Part shown: piece by piece, positions 7,787 through 16,510 of the stretch
Layout: every line of letters starts with the position of its first letter
Numbering within the stretch: the first letter of the stretch is position 1
Source: Kitasatospora sp. GAS204B
GTDB taxonomy: Bacteria; Actinomycetota; Actinomycetes; Streptomycetales; Streptomycetaceae
DNA: 64,000 nt
Assembly (NCBI RefSeq): GCF_029892155.1
Contig: NZ_JARZAG010000012.1
Span: 124,001 to 188,000 of the forward strand
Direction: 5' to 3'
The notes under the pieces: model-generated
Databases searched by the model: none
Told to the model about the DNA's origin: nothing
The model's input: the letters and a program-made list of their open reading frames with translations, nothing else
Position numbers and translations under genes: made by a program

Positions 7787-9870
7787 TCCGTGTCGAGAGC
7801 GCCACCCAGGCGTTCGACGAGCATCCGTGCCGCCTCCCGGTACTCCGCCGCCTCAGCGCTCGCCCCGGTCTCCTCCGCGAGACCGGCGAGTTCTTTCAGG
7901 ACGCGAACCTCATCGGTGGTCGCGCCCCGCTCGCGGGCGTGTGCCAATGCCTGCTGGGACAGCGCGGCCGCCTCTGCTGCACGTCCCAAGCGCCGCATCG
8001 CACGGCCCAGTTCGAAGCCGGTCCGTGCGGTCATCCGGGCTCGCTCCTGCTCGCGGGCCATTCGATGTGCTTCCCTCAGCAGTTCGACCGCCCGTTCGGG
8101 CTCGGCCGTGCCCAGGGCGGCCTGGCCGAGCAGATAGGTCTGGAGCAGCACTCCGTAGGCGTTCCCGATCGCCGCATGCTCCTGCCTGGCAAGCTCGAAG
8201 TCCACGGCCGCAGCGTGCCATTCGCCCTGGACGGACTTCAGCTTTCCGCGGAACTCCACCGCCGAGGCCTTGAGCTTGCGCTCCTGCGACGAGTCGCCCA
8301 TGGCCTCGGCCGCGCTCAACGCCTGCTGGAGCTGCTCCGCCGCCTCCTCGTACCGCTCCTGCTCCCACAACGGTCGGGCCAGCTGGCACCGCATCCGGAC
8401 CATCGCTTGCAGGTGCTCCGACCGGTCGGCGGCGGCAACGCCGGCCTGGAACGCATCCATGACATCCGCGTAGTGCGGATGGTCGAGGAAGTGCGTCCAC
8501 AGTGGTTCGCAGAGCGCCCACGCGTGCTCGTACAGGCCGAACTCGAAGGCCATCCGGACAGAGCCGTACAGGGCGAGCCTGTGCGACTCCATCCACCGCA
8601 GGGCTTCCACCTTGCCGGCGAACTCGACATCGGGGGTGTCACCGACCGGCGGTTCGACCGCGGCGAAGGTCATCCGCGGGCCGGCCGCCAACAGGTCGGC
8701 TCTGGCAGCCTGCCTGCGGTACCAGCGAATCACCCTTAGACGCGCCTGCGCCGACTGCACTGCGTCAGCGTCGGCCAGGCGGGAGCGGCGGTCGGCGTGT
8801 CCGCGCAGCAGGTCATGCATGCGGAAGCCATCGGGCCTGCCTTCCAACAAGCCGGCCGCCTCCAACTCCTCGAGGGCGTCCTCGGCTTGCACCAGCCCGC
8901 CACCCAGAAGCGCGGCGACGGGCAGGGCCGTGACGACTGGAGCAGGGAACTGCGACAGCAGGCAGTACGTCCGTGCGGCCTCCGGTCCCAGTCCGGAGTA
9001 CGCCGCGTCCCACACCGCCTCCACCATGGGGATGCCCCTCTCGTGCAGCTCCGCGGTGAGGTCGGCAACCAGCCGGGTCAGGCTGCGCCGGCGGTACTTG
9101 CGAATCCACTGGCCCGCGACCTGGAGTGCCGCGGGCAGCCCAGCACAGCCCAGGGCCAACTCCGTCACGGCGTCAGGCTCCGCCGTCAGACGCGGGTCGT
9201 TCACGATGTGCCGCAGCAGCCGCGCCGCGTCGTCCAGCTCCAGCGGGGTCATCAGCACCTCCACGGTGGCCACCCCGTCGAGGTCGTGGAGCTGGCCTTG
9301 ACTGGTCACGATCGCCAGGCTCCCCGCGGACGACGGCAGCAGCGGCAGAGCCTCGCTGCCGTAGCGGGCGTTGTCGACGACCACGAGCAGGCGCTTGCTG
9401 TGGGTCCGGGTCCAGTACTGCTTCGAGCGGCCCGCGAAGGACCTCTCCAGCCAGTCGGGAGCGACGCCCAGACCGGTCAGCAGCTCCCCGACCGCGTCCG
9501 CGGGCTCCACCACTCCATCGCGGCGCAGGTCGTCGAGGTCGAGGTACAGCACCCCGTCGGGAAACCGATCACTGAGCCGGCGTGCGACGTTGAACCCCAT
9601 GGCGGTCTTGCCGATCCCGCCGATCCCGGTCAGCGCGACAACCAGCGGCCCGCCATGGCCAGGATGGCTCCGCGCAGCCCGCAGGATGCGTTCCTGCTCG
9701 GCCTTGCGGTCCTCGAAGTACGGCAACTCAGGCGGGAGTTGGAACGGAGCCGGCTGCTCGGGAGGGACTGGGGCGTGCACATGATGATGCAGCTCGCCGA
9801 TGTGCCGGGCCTGAAACACCGCCCCCACGTGGGCTTGCCCGTCAACGCTGTTGTACGTCTCCTCAGCCAC
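7774..9870 (-). CDS. STAND ATPase: N-terminal RHIM-like motif, NB-ARC, TPR repeats
   Basis: A 698-residue cytoplasmic protein starting with GTG at 9870. Residues 7-34 (NSVDGQ...GAVFQARHIGELHHH) match the short N-terminal motif pattern G-x-V-x-Q-A-x-x-I-x-G common on actinobacterial STAND proteins. Residues about 50-330 are an NB-ARC domain with Walker A GIGGIGKT (82-89), Walker B LVVVDNA and a winged-helix part. From about 450 to the end, TPR-like helices follow. STAND proteins oligomerise on ligand sensing by the repeats and then activate an effector. No enzymatic effector domain is fused here, so signalling would pass through the short motif or a partner. A -10 box TAGGGT lies 6 nt before the GTG, indicating a leaderless mRNA. 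Its trigger and partner are unknown. The convergent neighbour is a candidate. Confidence 0.85.
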   Translation of the reverse strand: MAEETYNSVDGQAHVGAVFQARHIGELHHHVHAPVPPEQPAPFQLPPELPYFEDRKAEQERILRAARSHPGHGGPLVVALTGIGGIGKTAMGFNVARRLSDRFPDGVLYLDLDDLRRDGVVEPADAVGELLTGLGVAPDWLERSFAGRSKQYWTRTHSKRLLVVVDNARYGSEALPLLPSSAGSLAIVTSQGQLHDLDGVATVEVLMTPLELDDAARLLRHIVNDPRLTAEPDAVTELALGCAGLPAALQVAGQWIRKYRRRSLTRLVADLTAELHERGIPMVEAVWDAAYSGLGPEAARTYCLLSQFPAPVVTALPVAALLGGGLVQAEDALEELEAAGLLEGRPDGFRMHDLLRGHADRRSRLADADAVQSAQARLRVIRWYRRQAARADLLAAGPRMTFAAVEPPVGDTPDVEFAGKVEALRWMESHRLALYGSVRMAFEFGLYEHAWALCEPLWTHFLDHPHYADVMDAFQAGVAAADRSEHLQAMVRMRCQLARPLWEQERYEEAAEQLQQALSAAEAMGDSSQERKLKASAVEFRGKLKSVQGEWHAAAVDFELARQEHAAIGNAYGVLLQTYLLGQAALGTAEPERAVELLREAHRMAREQERARMTARTGFELGRAMRRLGRAAEAAALSQQALAHARERGATTDEVRVLKELAGLAEETGASAEAAEYREAARMLVERLGGALDTDQSS

Positions 9871-9876
9871 CCGCCA

Positions 9877-9882
9877 ACCCTA
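9877..9882 (-). promoter_or_regulatory. -10 element TAGGGT of the STAND gene
   Basis: On the minus strand TAGGGT is followed by 6 nt and then the GTG start at 9870, the geometry of a leaderless transcript. It fixes the choice of the GTG over later ATG codons. Confidence 0.55.
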
Positions 9883-10116
9883 CGCTGGCGGGGCGGGCAT
9901 GACGGTCAGACAGCCCGATCAAGCATCCGGCGACCTCTTCGCGGACCTGCCGGACGTCGGCTCAGACCAGGAGGAGCCGGCAGCCCCCGAAGGCACCCCA
10001 GCTGGACATCGTCGAGGATGCCGGCGAGGCCCCGACCTCGGCTGACAACCGGCAGCTGTCGAAGTGGCGGATCGGCTGTTGGACCGTCACCCACCGGGTC
10101 GGGTCGAGTGGTTCCC

Positions 10117-11175
10117 ATGACCTCGTTCTTCGACAGCCCCGACCTGCTGCCCGCCTTCGTCGCCGCCAACCGCTCGCGGGTGGTCGGCGGCGGGGCGGAC
10201 CCGTTCGAGTACGACCGGGTGACCGCCGCGCTGACCTCGCTGTACGACTGGCCCGCCGCCCTGGTGCAGGCCGGTCGGGCCCATCTCGGCGCCGGGGAGC
10301 GTGCCGAGGCGGCCGGGAACACCGTGTCGGCGGCCGCCGCCTACCGGACCGCCGCGGGGTGGCTGCACTGCGCGACGGTGCTGCCGCACCCCGACCGGGC
10401 GGCGCTCGCGGGGGCCGAGGCTGCCGCCGACCAGGCGATGCACCGCTCGCTGGCCCTGCTGGAGCCGGCGGCCGTGCGGATCGAGGGGCCGGGGTTCATC
10501 GGGCGGCTCCGGCGCCCGGCCGGCGTCGCGCGCCCGCCGCTGGTGGTGCTCGTGCCCGGGATGGACTCGAGCAAGGAGGAGTTCCACGACGTGGCCGACG
10601 CCTTGCTCGACCGGGGCCTGGCCGTCGCCGCCGTCGACGGGCCGGGGCAGGGCCTGCTCGCCGCGAGTTCGGCCCCCGAACCGGACTACGACAAGGTGGT
10701 GGGCGCGGTCCTGGACGTCCTCGACGCCCACTCCGACCTGGACCACGAGCGGATCGGCGTGATCGGGCTGAGCATGGGCGGCTACTACGCCGCGCTGACC
10801 GCCGCGCGCGAGCCGCGGGTGCGGGCCACCGCGACGGTGAGCGGTCCGACCGCGCTGGACTGGGCGGAGCTGCCCCCGTTCGTCACCGAGACGCTCACCC
10901 AGCGCTGCGGATCCGAGGACGCCGCAAGGGAGTTCGCACGCCTCCTGGACCTGACGCCGGTCGCGGGCAGCATTTCCGAGCCGCTGCTGGTCGTCGACGG
11001 GGGCCTGGACCGGATCCCGGGCGTGACCAACGGCGCGCCACTGGCCGCGGCCGCCCCGCGCGGCGAGTACCTGCTCGTCGCGCACGGCGACCACCTGCTC
11101 GGCAACGCCCGCGCGCAGTGGCTCCCGGCCACCGCGGACTGGCTCGCCGCGCGGCTCCGGGAGCCGGTCCGCTGA
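10117..11175 (+). CDS. Alpha/beta hydrolase (FrsA / dihydropseudooxynicotine hydrolase-like)
   Basis: A 352-residue soluble enzyme. The N-terminal 120 residues are a helical region of the type found before the hydrolase fold in FrsA-like and 2,6-dihydropseudooxynicotine hydrolase-like proteins. The catalytic fold contains LVPGMDSSKEE, the nucleophile elbow GLSMGG with Ser219, Asp298 in VDGGLDRI and His326 in AHGDH, so the triad is complete. The ATG at 10117 is chosen because it begins the conserved helical part. No strong Shine-Dalgarno is visible. The reaction is likely hydrolysis of a C-C or ester bond, but the substrate cannot be named. It stands alone, upstream of and in the same direction as the AfsR-like regulator, from which it is separated by 157 bp. 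Confidence 0.85.
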   Translation: MTSFFDSPDLLPAFVAANRSRVVGGGADPFEYDRVTAALTSLYDWPAALVQAGRAHLGAGERAEAAGNTVSAAAAYRTAAGWLHCATVLPHPDRAALAGAEAAADQAMHRSLALLEPAAVRIEGPGFIGRLRRPAGVARPPLVVLVPGMDSSKEEFHDVADALLDRGLAVAAVDGPGQGLLAASSAPEPDYDKVVGAVLDVLDAHSDLDHERIGVIGLSMGGYYAALTAAREPRVRATATVSGPTALDWAELPPFVTETLTQRCGSEDAAREFARLLDLTPVAGSISEPLLVVDGGLDRIPGVTNGAPLAAAAPRGEYLLVAHGDHLLGNARAQWLPATADWLAARLREPVR

Positions 11176-11320
11176 CCGGGCGGGCGGCGCCGGGACCGCC
11201 CAGCGTGCGGATCGTCAACGGCCGTTCGCCCGGCTGCCGCGTACGCTCCGGCGTCCGCAGCCGGGACGGCCATGGCAGGACGGGCACGGAATCCGGTCCC
11301 CGCCGCCGTCGCCCTGGTAG

Positions 11321-11326
11321 CACAAT
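11321..11326 (+). promoter_or_regulatory. -10-like element CACAAT of the AfsR-type regulator
   Basis: CACAAT is followed by 6 nt and the ATG at 11333, again a leaderless arrangement. The first base deviates from TANNNT. Confidence 0.4.
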
Positions 11327-11332
11327 GCGCTC

Positions 11333-14300
11333 ATGCAGATCGCGTTGTTGGGGCCGCTGGAGGTCAGAGCCGCAGACGGTGCCCGGGTCACGGTGGGGGG
11401 TGCGCGGCTGCGGACGCTGCTGATCCTGCTGGCCCTGGAACCGGGCCGGGTGGTCTCCGCGGACCTGCTGATCGACGGGATCTGGGAGCAGGACCCGCCG
11501 ATGGGGGCGCCGAACGCCCTGCAGGCGCTGGTGTCGCGGCTGCGGCGGGGGCTGCCGGGGGTGACGGTGGAGTCCCACCCGGCCGGGTACCGGCTGGTGA
11601 TCGAGCCGGACGCGGTCGATGTGGTGCGGTTCGAGCGGCTGACCGCGGCCGGGCGGTCCGCGCTGCCCGGGGACGCCGCGACGGCGGCCGGGCTGCTGCG
11701 TGCGGCCCTGGAGCTGTGGCGCGGGCCGGCCCTGCTGGACGTGGCGAGCGTGGACTTCTTCCGCGGGCCGGTGGTGCGGCTGGCGGAGCTGCGGATGGCC
11801 GCGCTGGAGGACCGGATCGAGGCGGATCTGCGGATCGGTCACGGCCGGGAGCTGACCGGCGAGTTGACCTCGCTGGTGGCCGAGTATCCGCTGCGGGAGC
11901 GGCTGGTCGGGTCGTTGATGCGGGCGCTGGTCGCGGCCGGCCGGCCGGCGGAGGCGCTGACGGTCTACGAGCAGGCGCGCGAGGTGCTCGCCGAGGAGCT
12001 GGGCACCGACCCGTCGCCGGAGCTGTCCGCGCTGCACACCGCCGTGCTGCGCGGCGAGTTGGCGGCGATCCCCGAGCCGGCCGCGGCGACCCGCGCCCAC
12101 CCCGCACACCTGGCGGAAGACCCGGCCGAGCCACTGGCCGAACCGCCCGCCGAACACCCGGCCCCGCCCGCCGTCGAGCACCGGCCGCCGACCAACCTGC
12201 GGGCGGGGCTGGCCAGTTTCGTCGGCCGCGACGAGGACGTCGGCCAGGTGGGGCGGCTGGTCGACGAGCACCGGCTGACCATGCTGACCGGTCCTGGCGG
12301 CGCCGGGAAGACCCGCCTGTCGATCGAGGCCGCCCGCCCGCTGCTCGACCGGTTCCCGGACGGTGTCTGGCTGGTGGAGCTCGCCCCGGTCACCGACGGC
12401 GCCGACCTGCCGCAGGCCGTGCTGGCCGCGTCGGGTCTGCGGGAGCAGCCCCAAGCCGCCGCCGAGCCGCTGGACCGGCTGGTCGCGGGGCTGCGCACCC
12501 GCCGGCTCCTGCTGCTGCTGGACAACTGCGAGCACCTGATCGAGGCGGCCGCGGCGCTGGTCGACCGGGTGCTCGGCGACTGCCCCGAGGTCAAGGTGCT
12601 GGCCACCAGCCGGGAACCGCTCGGTCTCACCGGCGAGGCGCTGTGGCCGGTGCTGCCGCTCGGCCTGCCGTCGCACGACGCGGCGGTGGCCGAGGCACTC
12701 ACCTCCCCCGCCGTCCGGCTGCTCGGCGACCGGGCGGCCACGGCCAGATCAGGCTTCACGGTGAGCGAGCGGACCCTGCCGGCCGTGAGCCGGATCTGCC
12801 ACGCGGTGGACGGCATGCCGCTGGCGATCGAGCTGGCCGCAGCCCGGCTGCGCACGATGACCGTCGAGCAGCTGGCCGCCCGCCTCGATGACCGGTTCCG
12901 GCTGCTCACCGGCGGTTCGCGGACCGCACCGCGCCAGCACCGGACGCTGCGGGCGGTGGTCGACTGGAGCTGGGAGCTGCTCGACGAACCGGAGCGGGCC
13001 CTGCTGCGCCGGCTCGCCGCGTTCCCCGGCGGCGCCACCCTGGACGCGGCCGAGCAGGTGTGCGCCGACGAGCCCGGCGCCGGCCCCGTCGACCGGGACC
13101 AGGTGCTCGACCTGCTCGCCTCACTGGTCGACAAGTCGCTGCTGGTGTCGACCGAGGACGGCCGCTACCGGATGCTGGAGACCATCAAGGCGTACGGGCT
13201 GGAGCGGCTGGCCGAGGCCGACGAGCTGGAGTCGATCCGCCGGGCCCACGCCGGCTACTTCACCGAGCTGGCCGAGCGGGCCGAGCCGTACCTGCGCCGG
13301 GCCGAGCAGTTGACCTGGCTGGGCCGGCTCGCCGCCGAGCACGACAACCTGACCGCCGCGCTGCGCGGCGCGCTCGCGGCGGGCGACGCCGCGACCGCGG
13401 TCCGGCTCGCGGCGGCGTCCGGCTGGTACTGGTGGCTCGGCGGTCACCAGGCCGAGGGCGCCGAACTGACCGCGCGGGCGATGGCCCTGCCGGGCCCGGC
13501 CGACGACGGGGCGCGGGCCGTGGCCTGCGCGATATCCGTCCTGCTGGCCACCGCCGGGCTGGGCGACGAGCGCCGGATCGGGGACCTGCTGGCGACGGCC
13601 AGGGATCTCGGCCGGCGGACCGGCGACAGCCACCCGCTGGTGCGCTTCCTGGCGCCGATGGACCGGGTGCGGGCGGGCGCCGACGACCTCGAAGGACCGG
13701 CCCGGGCCTGGGCGGAGCTGCTCGACGACCCGGATCCGTGGGTGCGGGCCTCCGCCCGGCTCGAAGGCGCCCGCGCGCTGGTCAACGTCGGCGGCCCGCC
13801 GGCCGAGGCGGAGACCCGGATCCGGCAGGCGCTGGCCGGGTTCCGCGCGATCGGGGAGCGCTGGGGCACTTCCTTCGCGCTCAGCGTGCTGGCCGACCTG
13901 GTCGCCCGGCGCGGCGACTACACCGGCGCGCTGGACCTGCTCGAACAGGCCGATGCCGTGGTCATCGAGCTCGGAGTGCTGGAGGACCGGCTGTACGCGC
14001 GGGGCAAGCAGGCCGAGTGGCGCTGGCTGCTCGGCGACCGGGTGGGCAGTGCCTCGGTCATGGCGCGGGCCGAGCGGGAGGCCCGGCAGGTCCCGTGGTC
14101 CGACGCGCTGGCCGGGCTGGCCCACTCGCGGGCCGAACTCGCCCGCTGGGCCGACCGGCCGAGCGCCGCCCGGGCCGAACTGGCGCAGGCGGCGGAGCTC
14201 GTCCAGGGCATCGCCGTGCACCCGGTGTTCCGCGCCATGCTGCTCGACTCGCTGGGTCATCTCGACGCCGCCGAAGGCGACTTGGCCTCGGCCCGGGCAC

Positions 14301-14608
14301 ACCGGAGCGAGGCGCTCGCGCTGGCGCTGGAGTCCATGCACGCGCCCACCCTCGGCCAGATCCTGGTCGGTGTCGCGGACCAGGCGCTGCGCCAGGGCAG
14401 CCCGCGCCAGGCGGCCTGCCTACTGGCCGCGAGCCGGGCGGTGCGGGGCGGCCCCGACCTGTCCCGTCCCGACCCCGCACGGGTGGAGAACGCGGCGCGC
14501 GCCGCGCTCGGCGAGGAGTTCACCGAGGCGGCGCGGAGCGGTGCCGGGTTGTCGCTGGGGACGGTGGGGGCGGTGCGGGAGCTGGCCGCCGTCACGCTTG
14601 GCGGTTGA
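11333..14608 (+). CDS. AfsR/SARP-family regulator: winged helix, BTAD, NB-ARC, TPR
   Basis: A 1091-residue cytoplasmic transcription activator. Residues 1-95 are an OmpR-like winged helix (MQIALLGPLEV, then RLRTLLILLAL). Residues 100-245 are the bacterial transcriptional activator domain (BTAD). An Ala/Pro linker follows. An NB-ARC ATPase begins near residue 300 with Walker A GPGGAGKT (about 320) and LLLLDNCEHL. The last 400 residues are helical repeats. AfsR-type proteins bind heptamer direct repeats spaced by 11 bp just upstream of -10 boxes and recruit RNA polymerase to secondary-metabolism promoters. The gene is followed tail to tail by the DrrAB-like exporter with a 17-bp overlap. Candidate targets include the 11-bp-spaced repeats at 51609-51637, though this link is speculative. 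Confidence 0.9.
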   Translation: MQIALLGPLEVRAADGARVTVGGARLRTLLILLALEPGRVVSADLLIDGIWEQDPPMGAPNALQALVSRLRRGLPGVTVESHPAGYRLVIEPDAVDVVRFERLTAAGRSALPGDAATAAGLLRAALELWRGPALLDVASVDFFRGPVVRLAELRMAALEDRIEADLRIGHGRELTGELTSLVAEYPLRERLVGSLMRALVAAGRPAEALTVYEQAREVLAEELGTDPSPELSALHTAVLRGELAAIPEPAAATRAHPAHLAEDPAEPLAEPPAEHPAPPAVEHRPPTNLRAGLASFVGRDEDVGQVGRLVDEHRLTMLTGPGGAGKTRLSIEAARPLLDRFPDGVWLVELAPVTDGADLPQAVLAASGLREQPQAAAEPLDRLVAGLRTRRLLLLLDNCEHLIEAAAALVDRVLGDCPEVKVLATSREPLGLTGEALWPVLPLGLPSHDAAVAEALTSPAVRLLGDRAATARSGFTVSERTLPAVSRICHAVDGMPLAIELAAARLRTMTVEQLAARLDDRFRLLTGGSRTAPRQHRTLRAVVDWSWELLDEPERALLRRLAAFPGGATLDAAEQVCADEPGAGPVDRDQVLDLLASLVDKSLLVSTEDGRYRMLETIKAYGLERLAEADELESIRRAHAGYFTELAERAEPYLRRAEQLTWLGRLAAEHDNLTAALRGALAAGDAATAVRLAAASGWYWWLGGHQAEGAELTARAMALPGPADDGARAVACAISVLLATAGLGDERRIGDLLATARDLGRRTGDSHPLVRFLAPMDRVRAGADDLEGPARAWAELLDDPDPWVRASARLEGARALVNVGGPPAEAETRIRQALAGFRAIGERWGTSFALSVLADLVARRGDYTGALDLLEQADAVVIELGVLEDRLYARGKQAEWRWLLGDRVGSASVMARAEREARQVPWSDALAGLAHSRAELARWADRPSAARAELAQAAELVQGIAVHPVFRAMLLDSLGHLDAAEGDLASARAHRSEALALALESMHAPTLGQILVGVADQALRQGSPRQAACLLAASRAVRGGPDLSRPDPARVENAARAALGEEFTEAARSGAGLSLGTVGAVRELAAVTLGG

Positions 14609-15371
14609 ACAGCCTGGTGGCCCAGAGCGAGGCCGCCACGGCGATGACGAGGCACCAGGCGACGGCGATGATGCCGTTGTCGCCGATCGGGCCACCCATC
14701 AGCAGGCCCCGGATGGTCTCGATGATCGGGGTGAAGGGCTGGTGCTGGGCGAACCAGCGCAGCCAGCCCGACATGGAGCCGGTGGGGACGAACGCGCTGC
14801 CGATGAACGGCAGGAGCGCCAGCGGCAGGACGATGTTGCTGGCTCCCTCCGGGGTCTTGCTGAGCGTGCCGAGCGCGACGGCCAGCCAGGTCACCGCGAA
14901 GGTCAGCAGGGTGATGAGTCCGATCGCCGCGAGCCAGTGCACCGGGTCGGCGGACGGCCGGAAGCCCATCGCCAGCGCGAGTCCGATGACGATCCCGACG
15001 CTGACCATGGTCTGGATCACGCTGCCCAGCACGTGGCCGACCAGGATCGAGGCCCGGGAGATGGCCATGGTCCGGAACCGGGCGATGATGCCCTCGGTCA
15101 GGTCGGTGCAGACGGAGACCGCCGTGGACGTGGCGGCGGCGGTCACGGTCATCAGGATGATGCCGGGGGCCAGGTAGTTGATGTAGGCGCTGCCGTGGCC
15201 GACGCCGGTGGCCAGGGCGCCGCCGAGCACGTAGACGAAGAGCAGCAGGAAGACGACCGGGACCATGACGGCGCCCAGCGAGAGTCCGGGGTAGCGCAGC
15301 GCGTGCGTCATCTTGCGCCGCAGCATGGTCGACGAGTCGCGCAGGGCGTAGGCGGCGGTGCTGGTGCTCAT
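14592..15371 (-). CDS. ABC-2 type membrane permease (DrrB-like)
   Basis: A 259-residue integral membrane protein with six predicted hydrophobic segments and the ABC-2 transporter layout. It starts at ATG 15371, overlapping the stop codon of the ATPase gene as ATGA. With the ATPase it forms a DrrAB-type exporter that moves hydrophobic drugs or lipids out of the cell. The substrate is unknown. Its 3' end overlaps the convergent AfsR-like gene by 17 bp. Confidence 0.88.
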   Translation of the reverse strand: MSTSTAAYALRDSSTMLRRKMTHALRYPGLSLGAVMVPVVFLLLFVYVLGGALATGVGHGSAYINYLAPGIILMTVTAAATSTAVSVCTDLTEGIIARFRTMAISRASILVGHVLGSVIQTMVSVGIVIGLALAMGFRPSADPVHWLAAIGLITLLTFAVTWLAVALGTLSKTPEGASNIVLPLALLPFIGSAFVPTGSMSGWLRWFAQHQPFTPIIETIRGLLMGGPIGDNGIIAVAWCLVIAVAASLWATRLFNRQA

Positions 15372-16345
15372 CGGGTGGTCTCCAGTTCGGTGGTGGCGGG
15401 CCGGTTGGTCGCGGTCGACCGGCCGGTGAGGGCGAGGAACACGTCGTCGAGGTCGGGGGTGTGCACGGTCAGGCCGCCGACCTCGATCGCCTCGGCGTCG
15501 AGCCGGTCGAGCAGCGAGCGCAGCGACTCCACGCCGCCGTCGCTGGGCACTTGGAGGGTGAGCGCGTCCTGATCGCAGGTCACCTCGCCGAACGCGCGGG
15601 CCGCCCGTTCGAAGCCGTCGGGGTCGGTGAACCGCAGGCTGACGTGCCCGCCCGGGACCAGCCGCTTGAGCTCGTGCGCGGTGCCCTCGGCGACCAGCCG
15701 CCCGCCGTCCAACACCGCGATCCGGTCGGCGAGTTGGTCGGCCTCCTCGAGGTACTGGGTGGTCAGGAAGATGGTCGTGCCGCCGGCCACCAGGTCCCTG
15801 ATGATCTGCCACATCGCGCGCCGGCTGCGCGGGTCGAGGCCGGTGGTCGGCTCGTCCAGGAAGATCACCCGCGGGCCGCCGACCAGGGTCATCGCCAGGT
15901 CCAGCCGCCGCAGCATCCCGCCGGAGAAGGTGGCCGCCGGCTTCCTGGCCACGTCCACCAGGTCGAATCCCGCCAGGAGTTCGGCCGCCCGCCGGCGGCC
16001 CTCGGCCTTGCCCAGATGGCGCAGGTCGGCCATCAGGCGCAGGTTCTCCTCGGCGGTCAGCAGCTTGTCCACCGCCGAGAACTGCCCGGTGACCCCGATC
16101 GCCGCCCGCACCGCGTCCGGCTCACCCGCCAGGTCGTGCCCGGCGATCCGCACCTGGCCGCCGTCCGGCCGGACCAGGGTGGAGAGGATCTGCACCGTGG
16201 TGGTCTTGCCGGCCCCGTTCGGCCCGAGCAGCGAGAAGATCGTGCCCGCCGGGACGTGCAGATCGACACCGTCGAGGACGGTCTTCGCGCCGTACGACTT
16301 GCGTAGCCCGGTGGCCACGATCGCCGGCTGGTCTGAGGTGGTCAT
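15368..16345 (-). CDS. ABC transporter ATPase (DrrA-like)
   Basis: A 325-residue ATPase. Walker A is GPNGAGKTT, the signature is FSGGMLRRLDLAM, and Walker B is VIFLDEPTTGLD, followed by the switch His region. The C-terminal 100 residues form the DrrA-type accessory domain. The ATG at 16345 has AGGCGGA close upstream. It is the first gene of a two-gene operon with the permease and is typical of antibiotic self-resistance or multidrug exporters, such as the daunorubicin DrrAB system. No biosynthetic enzymes lie beside it. Confidence 0.9.
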   Translation of the reverse strand: MTTSDQPAIVATGLRKSYGAKTVLDGVDLHVPAGTIFSLLGPNGAGKTTTVQILSTLVRPDGGQVRIAGHDLAGEPDAVRAAIGVTGQFSAVDKLLTAEENLRLMADLRHLGKAEGRRRAAELLAGFDLVDVARKPAATFSGGMLRRLDLAMTLVGGPRVIFLDEPTTGLDPRSRRAMWQIIRDLVAGGTTIFLTTQYLEEADQLADRIAVLDGGRLVAEGTAHELKRLVPGGHVSLRFTDPDGFERAARAFGEVTCDQDALTLQVPSDGGVESLRSLLDRLDAEAIEVGGLTVHTPDLDDVFLALTGRSTATNRPATTELETTR

Positions 16346-16510
16346 CTTGTCCGCCTGTTTCCTGGTCGCTTCCTGCTGACGTGCTCACCATGGCCGGACC
16401 CGCTGATAGCCCCTGGAGGCATCGCTGACAGCTCGCTGACACGACCTGACACGGGGCCTGACACGGCCTGAGGGCCTGACGCGACCAGGCCGACGCTCCG
16501 CGGCGTGGCC

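Noticed and set aside
9899..10045. 48-residue frame beginning MTVRQPDQASGDLFADLP
   Set aside because: It has a possible -10 box and ATG but no recognisable domain, an abrupt basic end and no clear ribosome site. It could be a gene remnant, not strong enough to call.
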